A stretch of DNA of 64,000 bases, taken from Cornus controversa. Its lineage: Eukaryota > Streptophyta > Magnoliopsida > Cornales > Cornaceae. The DNA lies in contig CM048846.1 of the NCBI GenBank assembly GCA_026545225.1, positions 37,707,501 to 37,771,500 of the forward strand. The letters are read 5' to 3'. Below the pieces are notes generated by a model that saw only the letters and a program-made list of their open reading frames with translations, did no database searches and was not told the DNA's origin. The translations under genes were made by a program, and so were the position numbers. Shown in pieces: positions 36,799 through 48,318 of the stretch. How positions within the stretch are numbered: the stretch's first letter is position 1; each line of letters opens with the position of its first letter.

Positions 36799-37497
36799 TG
36801 ATAGTATTAAATGCAGTAATGTTATACAAATGAAAGTTTCACGTAGAAAATTTCATAAAAAAATTTGTAGTATATTTGAGTTAATGTGTCCTATAATTTC
36901 TAGAAGACCACTGTCACATCTTTTTGTATCAAAATTCTGTTTCATAATTTTATTTACAAAAGTATTAAGTGCATAAATCTCCCTTGTGCCATGTTTGGAT
37001 GTCATTTTTTATAGCATAAGGTTGTAAAAGTATTTTAAATATTTTAATTTGACAAAATATCCTTATTTGAAGAATCTAAAAAATTCAAAGAAATTAATTG
37101 AATGACTGGAAAGTACTTGCACAGGCAAGGGTTTTCTCTTGCACTTTAATCATGATACATGGACCAACGACTTAGCCTACTCAATTCACCGAGTGTTAGC
37201 CCACTTATGTCTCAGTTTGGACCCCACATGAGTTCCATTGTGCTGCATAAAATGGTTCACACACATTCGAATCAGTGAATTGGGCCATGTGTTCTTTTCA
37301 CAATCCAATCATAATTCACTTTAGTTTTACTTCCCACTAAACTTAACTCACACAGGCATTATTAATTCCATTGAGAGAAAAGCACGTGCATCACATTGGT
37401 TAAAAAAAAAAAAAAGAACAGTCCACCCCATTTTCAACGTTCTGCTTCATAACGTGGGTCCATCCATAGATCAATAGAATCAATCAGCTAGTGTAGT
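36799..37497. repeat. Proximal copy of gene D 5' flank
   Basis: The downstream member of the direct repeat with 34905-35905. It continues without a break into the D promoter, so this is probably the original location and the upstream one the duplicate. Confidence 0.7.
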
Positions 37498-37751
37498 CCA
37501 GCCCAAAAGAGATAAGGTTCCTAGCATTGGTACTTTGCATAAGAAACAAACAAAAAAAAAAGCATGTTTATCTTTAATCCAATCTTCATTATCTAGATAT
37601 TACAGTTGAAATATTAAATAAAAGGAAAAAAAATTAGTGGCAACTTTTTGAGGATATTATCATATATTTAGTGGATCCACAAGGAAGGGGGTTGTGAGTG
37701 TGACTACTGACTACTAGGAAAAACATGGTGGCCCTCTTCAACTTTTCCCTC

Positions 37752-37758
37752 TATATAT
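37752..37758 (+). promoter_or_regulatory. TATA box of RING gene D
   Basis: CTATATATGCC lies 47 bp before the ATG at 37805, matching the spacing in A and B. The ATG at 37757 is part of this TATA box, so it cannot be the translation start. Confidence 0.65.
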
Positions 37759-37804
37759 GCCAACCCTATACAGCCACTTCCTAGGAGTCAACAAACCTGC
37801 CAAC

Positions 37805-38500
37805 ATGTCTTCCTTTACTTCTTCCTCTTTTGTAGGAGACTTCTACTCAAGAAGATTGCTTCTAACCATCATCCCTCTTTGTCAACCACCGGCTACGGCA
37901 ACTCCTCCGGCCAGTGGACTAAGCCATGACGTATCGGGACTTTACACCGGAGATCACTCTTCTAATGAAGCTGTAATTGTAATCTCCGTCCTCATTTGTG
38001 CTCTAATATGCTCAATGGGGTTGTGTTCTGTTGTTAGATGTGGCTCAATTAGGTGCAGGAGTTTAGTGCCCTCAGTTCCATTAGCCAACACAGGGATCAA
38101 GAAAAAGTTGCTCAAGACTTTCCCAACGCTTACTTATTCAGATGGTTTGGATCAGCCTGGATTGGACACCCAGTGTGTGATATGCCTATCTGAGTTCATA
38201 GCCGGCGAGTGTGTACGAGTTCTTCCCAAGTGCAAACATGGATTTCATGTCCAGTGCATCGATAAGTGGCTCGATTCACAGTCCTCGTGCCCTACTTGCA
38301 GGCACTGCCTCAATTGTACTCCTCAGGCTAGCTCATCACAACCACCACCACCCCAGCCACTTCAGGAATTGGCAATTGTAAGCATTACCCCACTACAAGC
38401 TGAAGGTATGATACATAATTACTGGAATAATGATCAACATGTGATCAATATTGGTATTGAAAAAATTAAGCTAGCTACCAAGTGTGGTTTGACAAGTTGA
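37805..38500 (+). CDS. RING-H2 finger protein, ATL78-like (cluster member D)
   Basis: 231 residues, intronless; a diverged paralogue of A and B and a predicted membrane-anchored RING E3 ubiquitin ligase. The ATG at 37805 aligns with the A/B start and follows the TATA box; the longer frame from 37757 begins inside the TATA box. A hydrophobic helix lies at about 54-77; GLD at 114-116; RING ligands are C124, C127, C143, H145, H148, C151, C162 and C165, all present. Against A and B it lacks the STLAFQD stretch near the N-terminus and the IETCQKM segment after the finger, and has PPPPQP in the tail. The last residues are read in a different frame from A and B (an indel just before the A/B stop), ending KCGLTS rather than EPIVV. 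The upstream flank is duplicated (34905 and 36799). Confidence 0.9.
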   Translation: MSSFTSSSFVGDFYSRRLLLTIIPLCQPPATATPPASGLSHDVSGLYTGDHSSNEAVIVISVLICALICSMGLCSVVRCGSIRCRSLVPSVPLANTGIKKKLLKTFPTLTYSDGLDQPGLDTQCVICLSEFIAGECVRVLPKCKHGFHVQCIDKWLDSQSSCPTCRHCLNCTPQASSSQPPPPQPLQELAIVSITPLQAEGMIHNYWNNDQHVINIGIEKIKLATKCGLTS

Positions 38501-38645
38501 ATATATGTTGACTTTATTCTTGATATAAAATCATTTCATTTCAAGGTATCATCAATATACAAAGTAGTTGAAAAGGAAGAACTTTATTCCTTGTACATAA
38601 TAATCACCACTTTCTTATGATCTTTATTATTTTTATTATTTAAAT
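38501..38645. other. 3' flank of gene D
   Basis: Homologous to the A and B flanks (TTCTTATGATCTT and TTATTTAAATTAAA words), interrupted by a LINE fragment at 38650. The flank resumes after the fragment at about 38950. Confidence 0.6.
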
Positions 38646-38649
38646 TAAA

Positions 38650-38960
38650 CAAAGAAAGATGGAGGTCCAATATGCACAGAACATCATAGAGACAGCTTGG
38701 ATACCAACCAGCAACAAAGAAGAACAAAGAACACTTGCTAGTACTAAAGAAAGACAGATCTAACTGTGCATGTGATATGCTCAGAACTGAGTTTATCATA
38801 GCTGCCCAAACAATGAGCTCGATCATCCCAGAAATCTGCAGTTATGGAATCCACAAAATTGCATAATAAATTTCCATGTCACATGAAAAAGTACAGTGAA
38901 GGAAGATGTGATCATGGATCTCAATGTCTCTGTTGCATAAGCTACATCTAGGATAATTAC
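38650..38960 (-). mobile_element. 5'-truncated LINE fragment (zf-RVT end)
   Basis: On the minus strand it reads PRCSLCNRDIEIHDHIFLHC followed by FSCDMEIYYAI, the C-x2-C ... H-D-H-x-F-x-x-C pattern of the C-terminal zf-RVT region of plant LINE ORF2, with stops. It is not a close relative of the LINE at 3481. It splits the 3' flank of gene D. Confidence 0.6.
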
Positions 38961-40232
38961 ACAAACTTCCCCTTTATACAAGTGAAAATACAGATATCTC
39001 TCGTATGTTCTTAAAAATTACAATGACCTCCCTATCAAACCTTATTATTAAACGACATTAAGGGAGGATATAATTTTACCATTTTACCTTCACATATATA
39101 TAAATTTATTACTTTACCCTCACAAGCCTCCATGTATTTAGCACTCAAACTCTAACTAAGTGGAGAGATTGTGGTATAACAATTTCATTAAAAGGTGAAA
39201 TTTTATCACTTCTTCAGTTTCACCATTCAATCATGAAGTCGATCTCAAATCAAGTCCTGATTAATTAGAATTTTTGGTACATTTCAATCCAACTGCGGTC
39301 AACATCAAGAGACCAAAATCTTTTATCGAATCCAATAAGAGTTCAAAACATCAAACCACATCATAATTCATTCAATTGTATCATTTAATTTGAACGTGCC
39401 TACCTAATTGGCCTATTTTTGACAAATTAGGATTTCAGATCAACACTAATTTCTGATTTCGTTTCAATCACCATACTATCATCATCAAATCCTCAAATTA
39501 ACAACTCCATGTTGAAAATCAATTCATTTAAACTTGAATTTTTCATAATCACCTTTCCATCGGATTGCTTTCAATGTTTAACTTTACAAGAAGGCACAAG
39601 AGTCGTCCATTCACATCCAAAGCTTCTAGAGTGTGTTTAAGCACCCCCAAACTTGCGTGTTATCCCCAATAAGTCAGTATAAACATGCATTCAAAATGTC
39701 GGTTCTTATCCAAAAAATTGAGCTAATCCAAAAAAGGGTGAGAAAAAGAAAATTGTTACACCTATAGGTACAACAATTTGCTCCATGCCGCACCTACATA
39801 GTTTCCTATGCATGGACACCATTATGAAGCAATTCCAGAGGCAGTAAATATTCAAGGACTCTCTAAATTCGTGGTTTTAGCTAGATTGCCTCCCATTGAT
39901 CCATAACATCTATAAATATCCCCATCTACTAAAGAATTTAGGAAGACACACTAATGAGCCTCTAACTCGAGTCTCAAATAGCCTTAATCTTTTTTGCAGT
40001 TTTAAGTCATTCTTTCCTCAATTTCAATACACTCAATGCATTCAACCCGCTTTCTTCCACTCCAAAGTCAACATTCCACTAAAGAGCAAGGAAAGACCAA
40101 GACCCCTCCATTGAAGAAGGAGCTTTGAAAACATGACGGTTCAAGTTGATCTAAGTTAAAGAAAGCTTTTAACTTCTAATTTCTTTTGACACAAAAGTAT
40201 GCCTTTTAAACTCCTAGGGTATCAATCTCTCT
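38961..40232. other. Non-coding; end of unit U4, then unassigned
   Basis: 38961-39200 matches the B flank at about 26575-26790 (TTACAATGACCTCCC and CAAACCTTATTATTAAA words). After about 39200 I see no gene; 39890-40232 may be the minus-strand leader of the LTR element ending at 40246. Confidence 0.5.
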
Positions 40233-40740
40233 TTGACACCATTTGTTGGGAATAAAACCAAACAATCAAGAGAAAAATAACCACTCAAGAAAACAACCAC
40301 AAAAAACACAATCAAGAGTGCAGAAGAAACAAACACACAAGAATACACAATTTACATGGTTCACCCAAAAATCTAGGGGTACGTCCACGAAGTTGTAGAA
40401 ATTTTTCACTATATATGAGGAACGACAAAACTACACCTTACAATCACCACTCTCACCAAAATCACAAAGGTTAGGTGTTTAGGATGGTAATTATACATCC
40501 AAAGCCCTAGGGCAACATAACAAGTGAAGACACACCAAAAATACCCCAAAAAATATTGACCAAATTTCCTACGATCGCCACTTCAATCGAAGCCCAAATT
40601 GGCTCTCCGTGATCGATAATTGTCCTATTGATGATCAATCAACACTTCAATTGATGCCACACTCAAGTATGGATTGACTATCTATGTTTAGGGTCACCAT
40701 TAATTGTTTCTATAGGAGAGTGATGGTGTGTATACCTGAG
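40233..40740 (-). mobile_element. LTR end with primer-binding-like motif (copia-type)
   Basis: On the minus strand an LTR-like end ...TTCCCAACA (boundary at about 40246) is followed by AATGGTGTCAAAGAG, a primer-site-like motif. The LTR side contains GTACGTCCACGAAGTTGT (about 40380), part of the 'tacgtccacg' signature common in plant copia LTRs. The far end is unclear and runs toward the gypsy remnant at 40800. Confidence 0.4.
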
Positions 40741-40799
40741 GGTGACTGCTTTTATTTTGTGGGGGAACGTGAGTATTTTCATATACCATCCCTGCATAG

Positions 40800-43245
40800 T
40801 TACGGTAGTTAGAACGGAGTTGGATGCTTCTTGGCTAGTTTGTTGGCCGAGGAGGAAGAGGTTATGATTCTAGGAGGATTTCCACCAGTAGTTTGTGACT
40901 TCTCGAGTTTGTTTTTGGAAGACTTAACAGAATTGCCTCTAAAATGAGAAGTAGTGTTCAGTATTGATCTTACTCCTAGTACCATGCCCATCTCTATGGC
41001 ACTGTACCGCATTGCACCGGCAAAGTTAAAGGAGCTAAAATATCAGTTGTAAGATTTGTTGGACAAGGAGTTTGTACGACCTAGTATATCGTCTTGGGGA
41101 GCTCTGATCCTTTTTGCTAAGAAGAAGGACAGATCTTTGAAATTCTGTATTGACTATAGAAAGTAGAACCAAGCAACAATCAAGAACAAGTATCCTTTGC
41201 CAAGAATAGATGACTTATTTGACCAACTAAGGATTCAAAGTGTTTTTCTAAGATAGACTTAAGGTCGGGTTATTACCAGTTAAGGGTAAGGGATGAAGAA
41301 ATTCCGAAGACTACTTTTCAGACTCGATATGGATACTATGTACCAAGTCTTCAATGTTTATTTGGACCGGTTCGTGGTGGTGTTTGTGGATGACATTCTC
41401 GTGTACTTATCCTCTATATAGGAACATGAGAGTCATTTGAGGACCGTGATATAAATTTTGAGGGAACACCATTTATACGCCAAGTATGAAAAATGTGAAT
41501 TTTGGCTGATGGAAGTAAAGTTCCTTGGACATGTGGTGTCGGAAGGAGACGTTTCTATAGACCCTTCTAATATTGAAGCAATAATGAGTTAGGAAAGACC
41601 GAAGAATGTATTTGAGATACATAACTTCTTGGGATTAGCCAGTTACTATCGAATTTTCGTGAAAGGCTTTTCGAGGTTAGTGGTGCCTATGACACGACTT
41701 ACTTATAAAGGAGTTAAGTTTGTGTAGAATGATGCTTGTGATCATTCTTTCATGGAATCAAAGAGTCGATTCACTAGTGCTCTAATTTTGATCATTCCCG
41801 AACGTGGTTTGGGATATGTGATTTATTGTGATGCTTCATGGGACAGTTTGGATTATGTCTTGATGCAAACCGAGAGGATCTTAGCATATGGTTCTCGATA
41901 GTTGAAGACATATGAGTAGAATTACCCAACTCATGACTTGGAGTTGGCGGCAGAAATTTTTGCATTGAAAATGTGGAGCCATTACATGTACGAAAATTTT
42001 TTTGAGGTATTCTTCGACCACAAGAGTTTGAAGTACCTTTTCACACAAAAGGACTTGAACATGAGGCAACAAAGATGGGTAGAGTAGATGGAGGATTATT
42101 ACTTCAATTTACAATATCAGCTGGGAAAGGCTAATGTGGTAGTCGATGCCTTGAGTAGGAGATCACATGATACCTTGGCAAGCATTACCATCCGTGAGTG
42201 GAAGATGATGGAAAATATCTCATAAATGGGATTGTATTTTAATAAGGATAAGGAACTGACTACATTATTTACTATTATTACTCAATCAACTCTAGTGAGT
42301 AGAGTGATTAAGGAACAAAGGCTTGATAATGAGATAGAGACTATTCGCACTCGAATTTTGGGTGGTGAAGTGGTGGAAAGTTGGATAGTTCATTCCGATG
42401 GTGGTTTGAGGTTTAAAGGAAAAATAATTGTAGCATTGGTTTGTAGGGATGAGGTCCTTAGAGAATTTCATTACTCTAGACTAGTAGCACATCTTGGAGG
42501 CATAAAAATGTATCACAGTTTATGCCAACAATACTGGTGGAAGGGTATAAAAAAAGATGTTGCACAGTTTGTGGCAAAGTGCCTTACTTGTAAGCAAGTA
42601 AATGTCGAACATCAGAGATAAGCATGTTTGTAGATCATTTTTTTGTTGGACAGAGGTTGGTGAGACAATGGCTTTAGGACCGGATATAGGCTAAGAGACT
42701 GCAAAAAATGTTAAATTGATACGATAGTGGTTCTTGATGGCCCAAAGTCATCAGAAGAGTTACGTTGATAGGAGGCGACGTCCTTTGGTGTTTGAGGTGG
42801 GAGACCATGTTCTTCTTAAAGTCTCACTATAGAGAGGATTGATGAGGTTCGGAGGTAGTGGTAAGTTGTCGCCATGATTTATCGGTCCATTAGAGATTTT
42901 GGATCGTGTGGGTGAAGTTGCATACCACTTGGTATTACCACCACAAATGTCAAGTGTGCATAATACTTTCCATGTTTCAATGTTGAGAAAGTATAAGTCG
43001 AATCCTTCAAATGTGTTAGATTGTATGAATCTTGAGGTGGGGGAGGATGTGTCTTATGAAGAGGGGCCAATTCAAATTAGGGACTCTAGGGAGCAAATGC
43101 TTCAGGGTAAGACCATTCCATTGGTTAAGGTGCTTTGGAGACATCAAGGGGTCGAAGGGGCTATGTGAGAGCGAGAACAAGAAGTTCACTCAAAGTATCC
43201 TGAGTTGTTTACCACTTGAGGTATGTTTCTATTTTTGAGGACGAA
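40800..43245 (+). pseudogene. Ty3/gypsy (Tekay/Del-like) pol remnant, integrase core deleted
   Basis: Successive frames give reverse transcriptase start words ([36 protein letters not shown]), then catalytic FVDD at 41383-41394, FLGHVVSEG and FLGLASYYR; RNase H ([47 protein letters not shown]); and the integrase H-H-C-C zinc region (HLGGIKMYHSLCQQYWWKGI, CLTCKQVN, to 42621). The DDE core is absent: sequence jumps within about 120 bp to the C-terminal integrase part (LVFEVGDHVLLKVS, FIGPLEILDRVGEVAYHL) and a chromodomain-like VKVLWRHQGVEGAM. There is also a loss of about 20 residues just before FVDD, plus many stops. No gag is seen upstream. Confidence 0.82.
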
Positions 43246-43265
43246 ATTCCTTGAAGGTGGGGAGG

Positions 43266-43309
43266 TTATAAAGACTAGGTCCAATTTTGACTAGTTTTAT
43301 TTTATTTAT

Positions 43310-43348
<39 letters not shown>

Positions 43349-45601
43349 GAAATGCATATATTGTGAGACTTGTTGTGAGGTTCGGGGATATTTTTGGGTC
43401 AATTGGCTCATTTTGAGATTTTTGAGTCAGTAGGGCCCCGGACTCGGTTCGAGTGGGCCCTGAAAAATTGTATATTTTTTTGAAAACATTTATCTTTGGT
43501 TTTAGACCAATTAGAATGTTAGAAGAGGAATGGAAGTGATTTTGAAACCGTAATCGCTTTTAGAATCTAAAACGAAGGTCTGGAGGGTACGTTAAGTAGC
43601 TTAAGAGCATTTTTGTCATTTCATAACCTAAATGATATAAATGTCAAGAGATGGGATTATACTTCACTTTTCACAAACTGAAACATCTGAGCAAGCTACT
43701 CTCTCTCTCCCTTTTCATCTCTTCTTTATTCTCTCTTCATTTTTGAACCCTAGAGCTTGGATTTGGAGGGTGCCGGTGAAGAACAACTTGTTCAACGCGG
43801 CAATGGAAAAGTTTTGACCCAAAAAAAGTTCAATTTGGGCAAGATTGGAGCTTGAGTAATTCTATACTTTTGCTAGAAAAAACTTTCAAATTTGAGGTAG
43901 GGGTGTCTTCTCATTCCTTTCATTGATCCCATAAGTTTTGGAGGTGATTTTGGTGGTTTAACATGCTAAGGTGATGTAGGAAACCTGAGTATGTTAATGT
44001 AATAGAATTTTTTCTTGTTTAATCATGTTAAGATTGGTTCTCATATGTGTTATATGATGATGTTGTGTATATGGGTTGATTGGGGATGTGTGAAATTTAT
44101 TAATGTTATCTTTGAGCCATGAGATAGCATGTATGCATTTTGAGTGATAGGTGTTTGAGATAATGCACCCAAGGAAACAATTTCATGAATATTTTTATAT
44201 TGATGGCTTATGTAAGAAATTATATGCATTGTGATATGTATGTTGAACATGTGTTAGCATGGTAGCGTGATCTAGTTTATAATGTGATATATGCGTGAAA
44301 CTCATGTTAATTATGAAGTTATGTGGCTTAAATGTACATTTATAGAATTGCTAAAATTATTGATGGATCGGAATTGTACGGAGTTGTGCATGGCATTCGG
44401 AGTTGCTCAACCATGATATAGAGGTGGAAAACTATCTACATTGATATGACATTCGGAGTTGCCCAATCGTACCTAGGCTAATACCTAAGAATTGGAGTTG
44501 TCCACATACTCGTATGATACTCAGAGTTGGCCAATCATACCTGAGTTATCAGAGTTGGACCAATATTACATGACACTCGAAGTGTGGCCAATCATGTGGG
44601 CTCTTGGAGTTTGACCAATAATTATAAATATGTGAGTGCTTATGTATTTTTCATTTTATAAGTATGATGATTTGTTATATGCATGTATTGCATTGGGAAT
44701 AGTGGATGTGGGCATTGAATATGTCATGTAGCTATAGGAATTCTATGTTATATTTTATGTAGGTCAATGTCGAGTCGATGCTTAGGTGGGTTGGGGCATT
44801 TCTATCGATCACATGTAACATTCACCCCTTTCCCCTAAAATATTTTTACACATAAAGTGCTGACAAAAGATGAGGCCTAGAGTTTTCTGATAGAGTTCCG
44901 GAGTTATTTTGAATTTTGTATATTTATCCATGCTTGTATGTGTCATGTTGATACCTTTGAAAATGTTGTAATTATGGATGGTTAAACTAGCATTTGGATA
45001 GTATATGTATGAGCCATGTTTGGCACTTGAAACAATTAAAAATGAGATTTGAGATCAATGTATAAATTTTGGGCTTGTTTTCTTTCATATGATGGATTTA
45101 TGAATTCCTTATCATTTATGAATAATATGACTTAAATTGGATGTATGTAAAAGTATATAGAGTGATTGTATGTTAAGTATGAAAATTGGAGAATTCTGCA
45201 GAAATTACTGGTAAGGATATACGATTAATAGTAAGCTACCTTATGATGGATCGTAGACCCCTTTACGATGGATCGTAAATTGAAGAGAAAATTGAGTTCC
45301 AAACCTGATAGCTCTGATGCATGTTACGGTACATTTACGATGAATCCTAATCCATGTTACGATCAATCGTAGAGTTCAATTGTAATATGCTTTGAGGAAT
45401 TGATTTAAATGCATTTGTAACCAAGTGTGGGGCCTATTGGAGTGTGTTGACCATAGATTATGCATGTTTAATTATATGCTTATGATGATGCTTCCGCTGA
45501 TATGAGATTTATGTGTGTTCATTGGGTTAATGGATGGGTTCACACTTGGGATTCGGGCACGAAAATGGGGATTCCGGTGACTCGAATTTTGGGGTGTGAC
45601 A
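43266..45601 (+). mobile_element. 3' LTR of the gypsy remnant
   Basis: It follows a purine-rich tract AAGGTGGGGAGG (43254-43265), which itself follows GAGGACGAAATTCC, a typical end of Tekay/Del pol. It ends GGGGTGTGACA at 45601, the usual chromovirus LTR end. About 2.3 kb, within the known range. Inside are a CA/TA microsatellite (43309-43348), degenerate repeats of CGGAGTTG.CCAAT (44390-44620) and a cluster of TTACGATGGATCGTA-type words (45230-45370). The matching 5' LTR is not in the window. Confidence 0.65.
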
Positions 45602-45639
45602 ATCAAACTACAAACACCCCATGACTTCAAATATAGTAA

Positions 45640-46640
45640 AAAACTCACTGTAACTTAATTCTCCATGCTCAAGTTTGAACACCAACTGAAGTTGAGCACA
45701 ACTTCAGTTTCTTTGTAGTCAGTATCTTGGTTAACATGGAAGCTAGATTCTCACTACCAAATATCTTCTCAAGTGTTAATACCCTATCTTCCAAAAGTGA
45801 TATAACGAGTGATAGCGATGCTCTATATGTTTGGTCCTCGAATGGAATACTGAATTCTTTGCCAAATGTATAGCACTCTAAATATCACTATAAAAATCAT
45901 TCTTCAATTTCCTGAAACCCAACTCTGCCAACAAACCCTGTAACCAAATCATCTCCTTATTGGCCTCAGTCAAGCCACATACTCTACCTCTATAGTGGAG
46001 AATGCGACTATCTTTTGTAACAACAAAATACAACTAACTACAGTAGTACCTACTATAAATACATAACCGATAGTACCCCTCTAGTGATCTATCTCACAAG
46101 CAAAGTTTGCATCTACATATCTGTCTAGTCTCAATTTACCCTATCTAAAAGATAAACATCTATCAGTACTACACCCTAAATACCACATTATCCACTTCAT
46201 TGCCTCTTAGTGTTTCTTTCTATGATCTTTCATGAACTTTCTCACTGCTCCCACTTTATAGGCAATATCTTGTCTTGTGCACACCATGACATACATTAAA
46301 TTTTTGATGGTTGAGGCATATGGAACCTAAGTCATAAAGTTTCTCTCCTTCTCTGTCTTGGGACACTAATCCTCGGATAGCCTAAAATGACTAGCCAAGT
46401 GTATGCTAACTGCCTTAGCACTACTCATGTTGAACCTCTGTAGAACACGTCGAATGTAGTCAGCTCGAGACAACTACAAAGTACCCCTTTACTTATCCTT
46501 GTTAAGCCTCATCCTAAGAATCTGCTTTGTGGCACCAAGATTTTTCATATCGAAGTCACTGAACAACTACCTCTTCAATATGCTAGTTTCATCTGTGTCT
46601 CTAGATCTCATACAATTTTAAAAATCTGCAATCGCATGTG
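45640..46640 (-). pseudogene. Ty1/copia reverse transcriptase/RNase H C-terminal remnant
   Basis: Minus-strand words in order from 46640 down: DETSILKR, MKNLGATKQILRMRLNKDK, YIRRVLQRFNMSSAKAVS, LSEDQCPKTE, LMYVMVCTRQDIAYKVGAV, WIMWYLGCSTD, LDRYVDANFAC, GYVFIVGTTVVSC and AFSTIEVEYVA, which is the order of the copia RT end and RNase H. Several stops. No LTR is recognised. It abuts the gypsy 3' LTR at 45601, so one element probably inserted beside or into the other. Confidence 0.78.
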
Positions 46641-46870
46641 TATCTAGTCATATCAAGATTTTTGGAAGGATTATGATTTTTTCGATATTCCTATATTTCC
46701 TTCAAAAAATTTCACAATAGAAGAGGATCTTTAACCGTAATGTATTTAATCTTTAATTTCTCACAATATGATGTCAAAGAGAAATCATTAATTTTGAGAA
46801 CAAGTGAATAAGTGGGTAGTTTGCCTAACATATACTCAAATGGTCTATGATTCAATTCCTCTAAATATAT
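46641..46870. other. Unassigned DNA before the large LTR element
   Basis: No domain or repeat recognised. It ends with the target site ACATG at 46871-46875. Confidence 0.4.
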
Positions 46871-46875
46871 ACATG
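46871..46875. repeat. Left 5-bp target-site duplication (ACATG)
   Basis: ACATG directly precedes the LTR start TGTGACAT and recurs at 61564-61568 directly after the 3' LTR end. Confidence 0.85.
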
Positions 46876-48232
46876 TGTGACATATATTTTTGTAATTGGC
46901 AATTTTTGGTGTCAAAATTAAACATGATTGAGTTGTTATCTTTGCTTTATATTATTTTAATTGATTATGTAATTGAAGTCTCAGAGTGAACATGAAATTC
47001 TACACCAACCATGCAAATGTTCTTCAAAGATGTGAAGCTTGAATTTTCAGAAGAAGGCATCAATGATCTGAACGAAGATTTAATCGATTAAAGTTTTTGG
47101 ATGGTTTCATTTATATGTGTACATTTTTTATCAAGTATGAGAGTCACGTAGTCCAAGTAAAGTAGTGAGACATATATATTTCAAACCAGGAGGTTCCGAA
47201 CTTCAAAATTAGGTTTCGGGCAAATTTTTGAGAATTTTCAAGGTTGGACCGGTCCAGCTCAAACCTATACCGGTCCAAGTAGTCTCGGGACTTTGAACTT
47301 GTGCAGGACAAAATCCTGGACCAGTCCAAGTTTGAGCTGGACCGATCCAAGCTTTCTGATGGCATATTTTTGCTCTGTAGTGTTCTGTTTTAACCCAAAT
47401 TTGACTCTAAAATTTTCTTAAACATTGGAACTTGTTTCCTATTGATTTTAACTTGTTTTTCAAATAAAATTAGGGATAAAAATCTCATATGATTTGTCTC
47501 TTAGTATGTTTCAAGAAGCTTTCAATATATATCAAAATTCATATTTTAGAGAGGGAAAATACTGAGATATTTTTTCGGCAGAGAACATTGTTTTTCTGTT
47601 TATATTTTTTAGAGAACACACATATTTACTAAATGATTTAGGATGTCTCTCTTTGCTTGATCAATTGTTCGAAGACTACTTCAAATTTCTTATTGATCAA
47701 ACAACTGGATTGCTTGGTTTCTTCTATAACTGTTCGTTGGTGAGGAAGGAAAAGAAGATTGCACTATGAAGGGGATAGAATACTTGCTGAGTGTTCATGT
47801 TCTTTCAATCACCCTTCTGCAAGAATTGTGATGTTAGCCAGAATTCTACAACAATTGGATAAGGGAGTTGCAAAAGTAAGCCTGAGGCTTTTCAGATCAA
47901 GTTCTTGTCAAAGTGGAATTGGTGTGAGTCTAGAATAGAGTTTGTTATACTTTGCTTCGACAGTAGTGGATTTGGTTCTCTAGGACTACAAAGCCTCACC
48001 TATGGTTTTTTCCCGATCTGGGTTTTTCACGTATATCTAATGCATTCTTTACTTCATTACACTTTATTTTATTTACTTGCTTTATGAGATTGCTTTAATT
48101 TTTAATTGGTCTTAAAATTGGGATAATCTGAAAAATTAAGCAAAAAATAAATAAACCTAATCTCCTCCCCCCCCCCCCACCTTTAGGTTTTAATCTAACT
48201 TTTGCAGTTGTTTCCACACTACGTAACTCACA
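46876..48232 (+). repeat. 5' LTR of the large element
   Basis: TGTGACAT...AACTCACA, about 1357 bp, colinear with 60249-61563. It contains several GGACCGGTCCA-like words (about 47243, 47268, 47320, 47338) and ends just before the primer site. A C-run (48167-48177) lies near its 3' end. Confidence 0.85.
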
Positions 48233-48234
48233 AT

Positions 48235-48246
48235 TGGTATCAGAGT
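48235..48246 (+). other. Primer binding site (initiator tRNA-Met type)
   Basis: TGGTATCAGAGT starts 2 bp after the LTR. It matches the common plant retrotransposon site TGGTATCAGAGC at 11 of 12 bases. Confidence 0.85.
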
Positions 48247-48318
48247 AGTGTTCTTTAATTTGTTAGTAGTTCCTTGTGAAAGTAATTTTAAAAATTATTT
48301 TTGTTTTCAAAAATCATC

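Noticed and set aside
34905..37497. Direct repeats flanking a gag-like ORF as a small LTR retrotransposon
   Set aside because: The repeats lack TG...CA ends, a primer site and a polypurine tract, and the right repeat runs without a border into the gene D promoter. A local duplication explains them better.
41881..42072. 63-residue minus-strand ORF
   Set aside because: Antisense shadow of the gypsy RNase H region.
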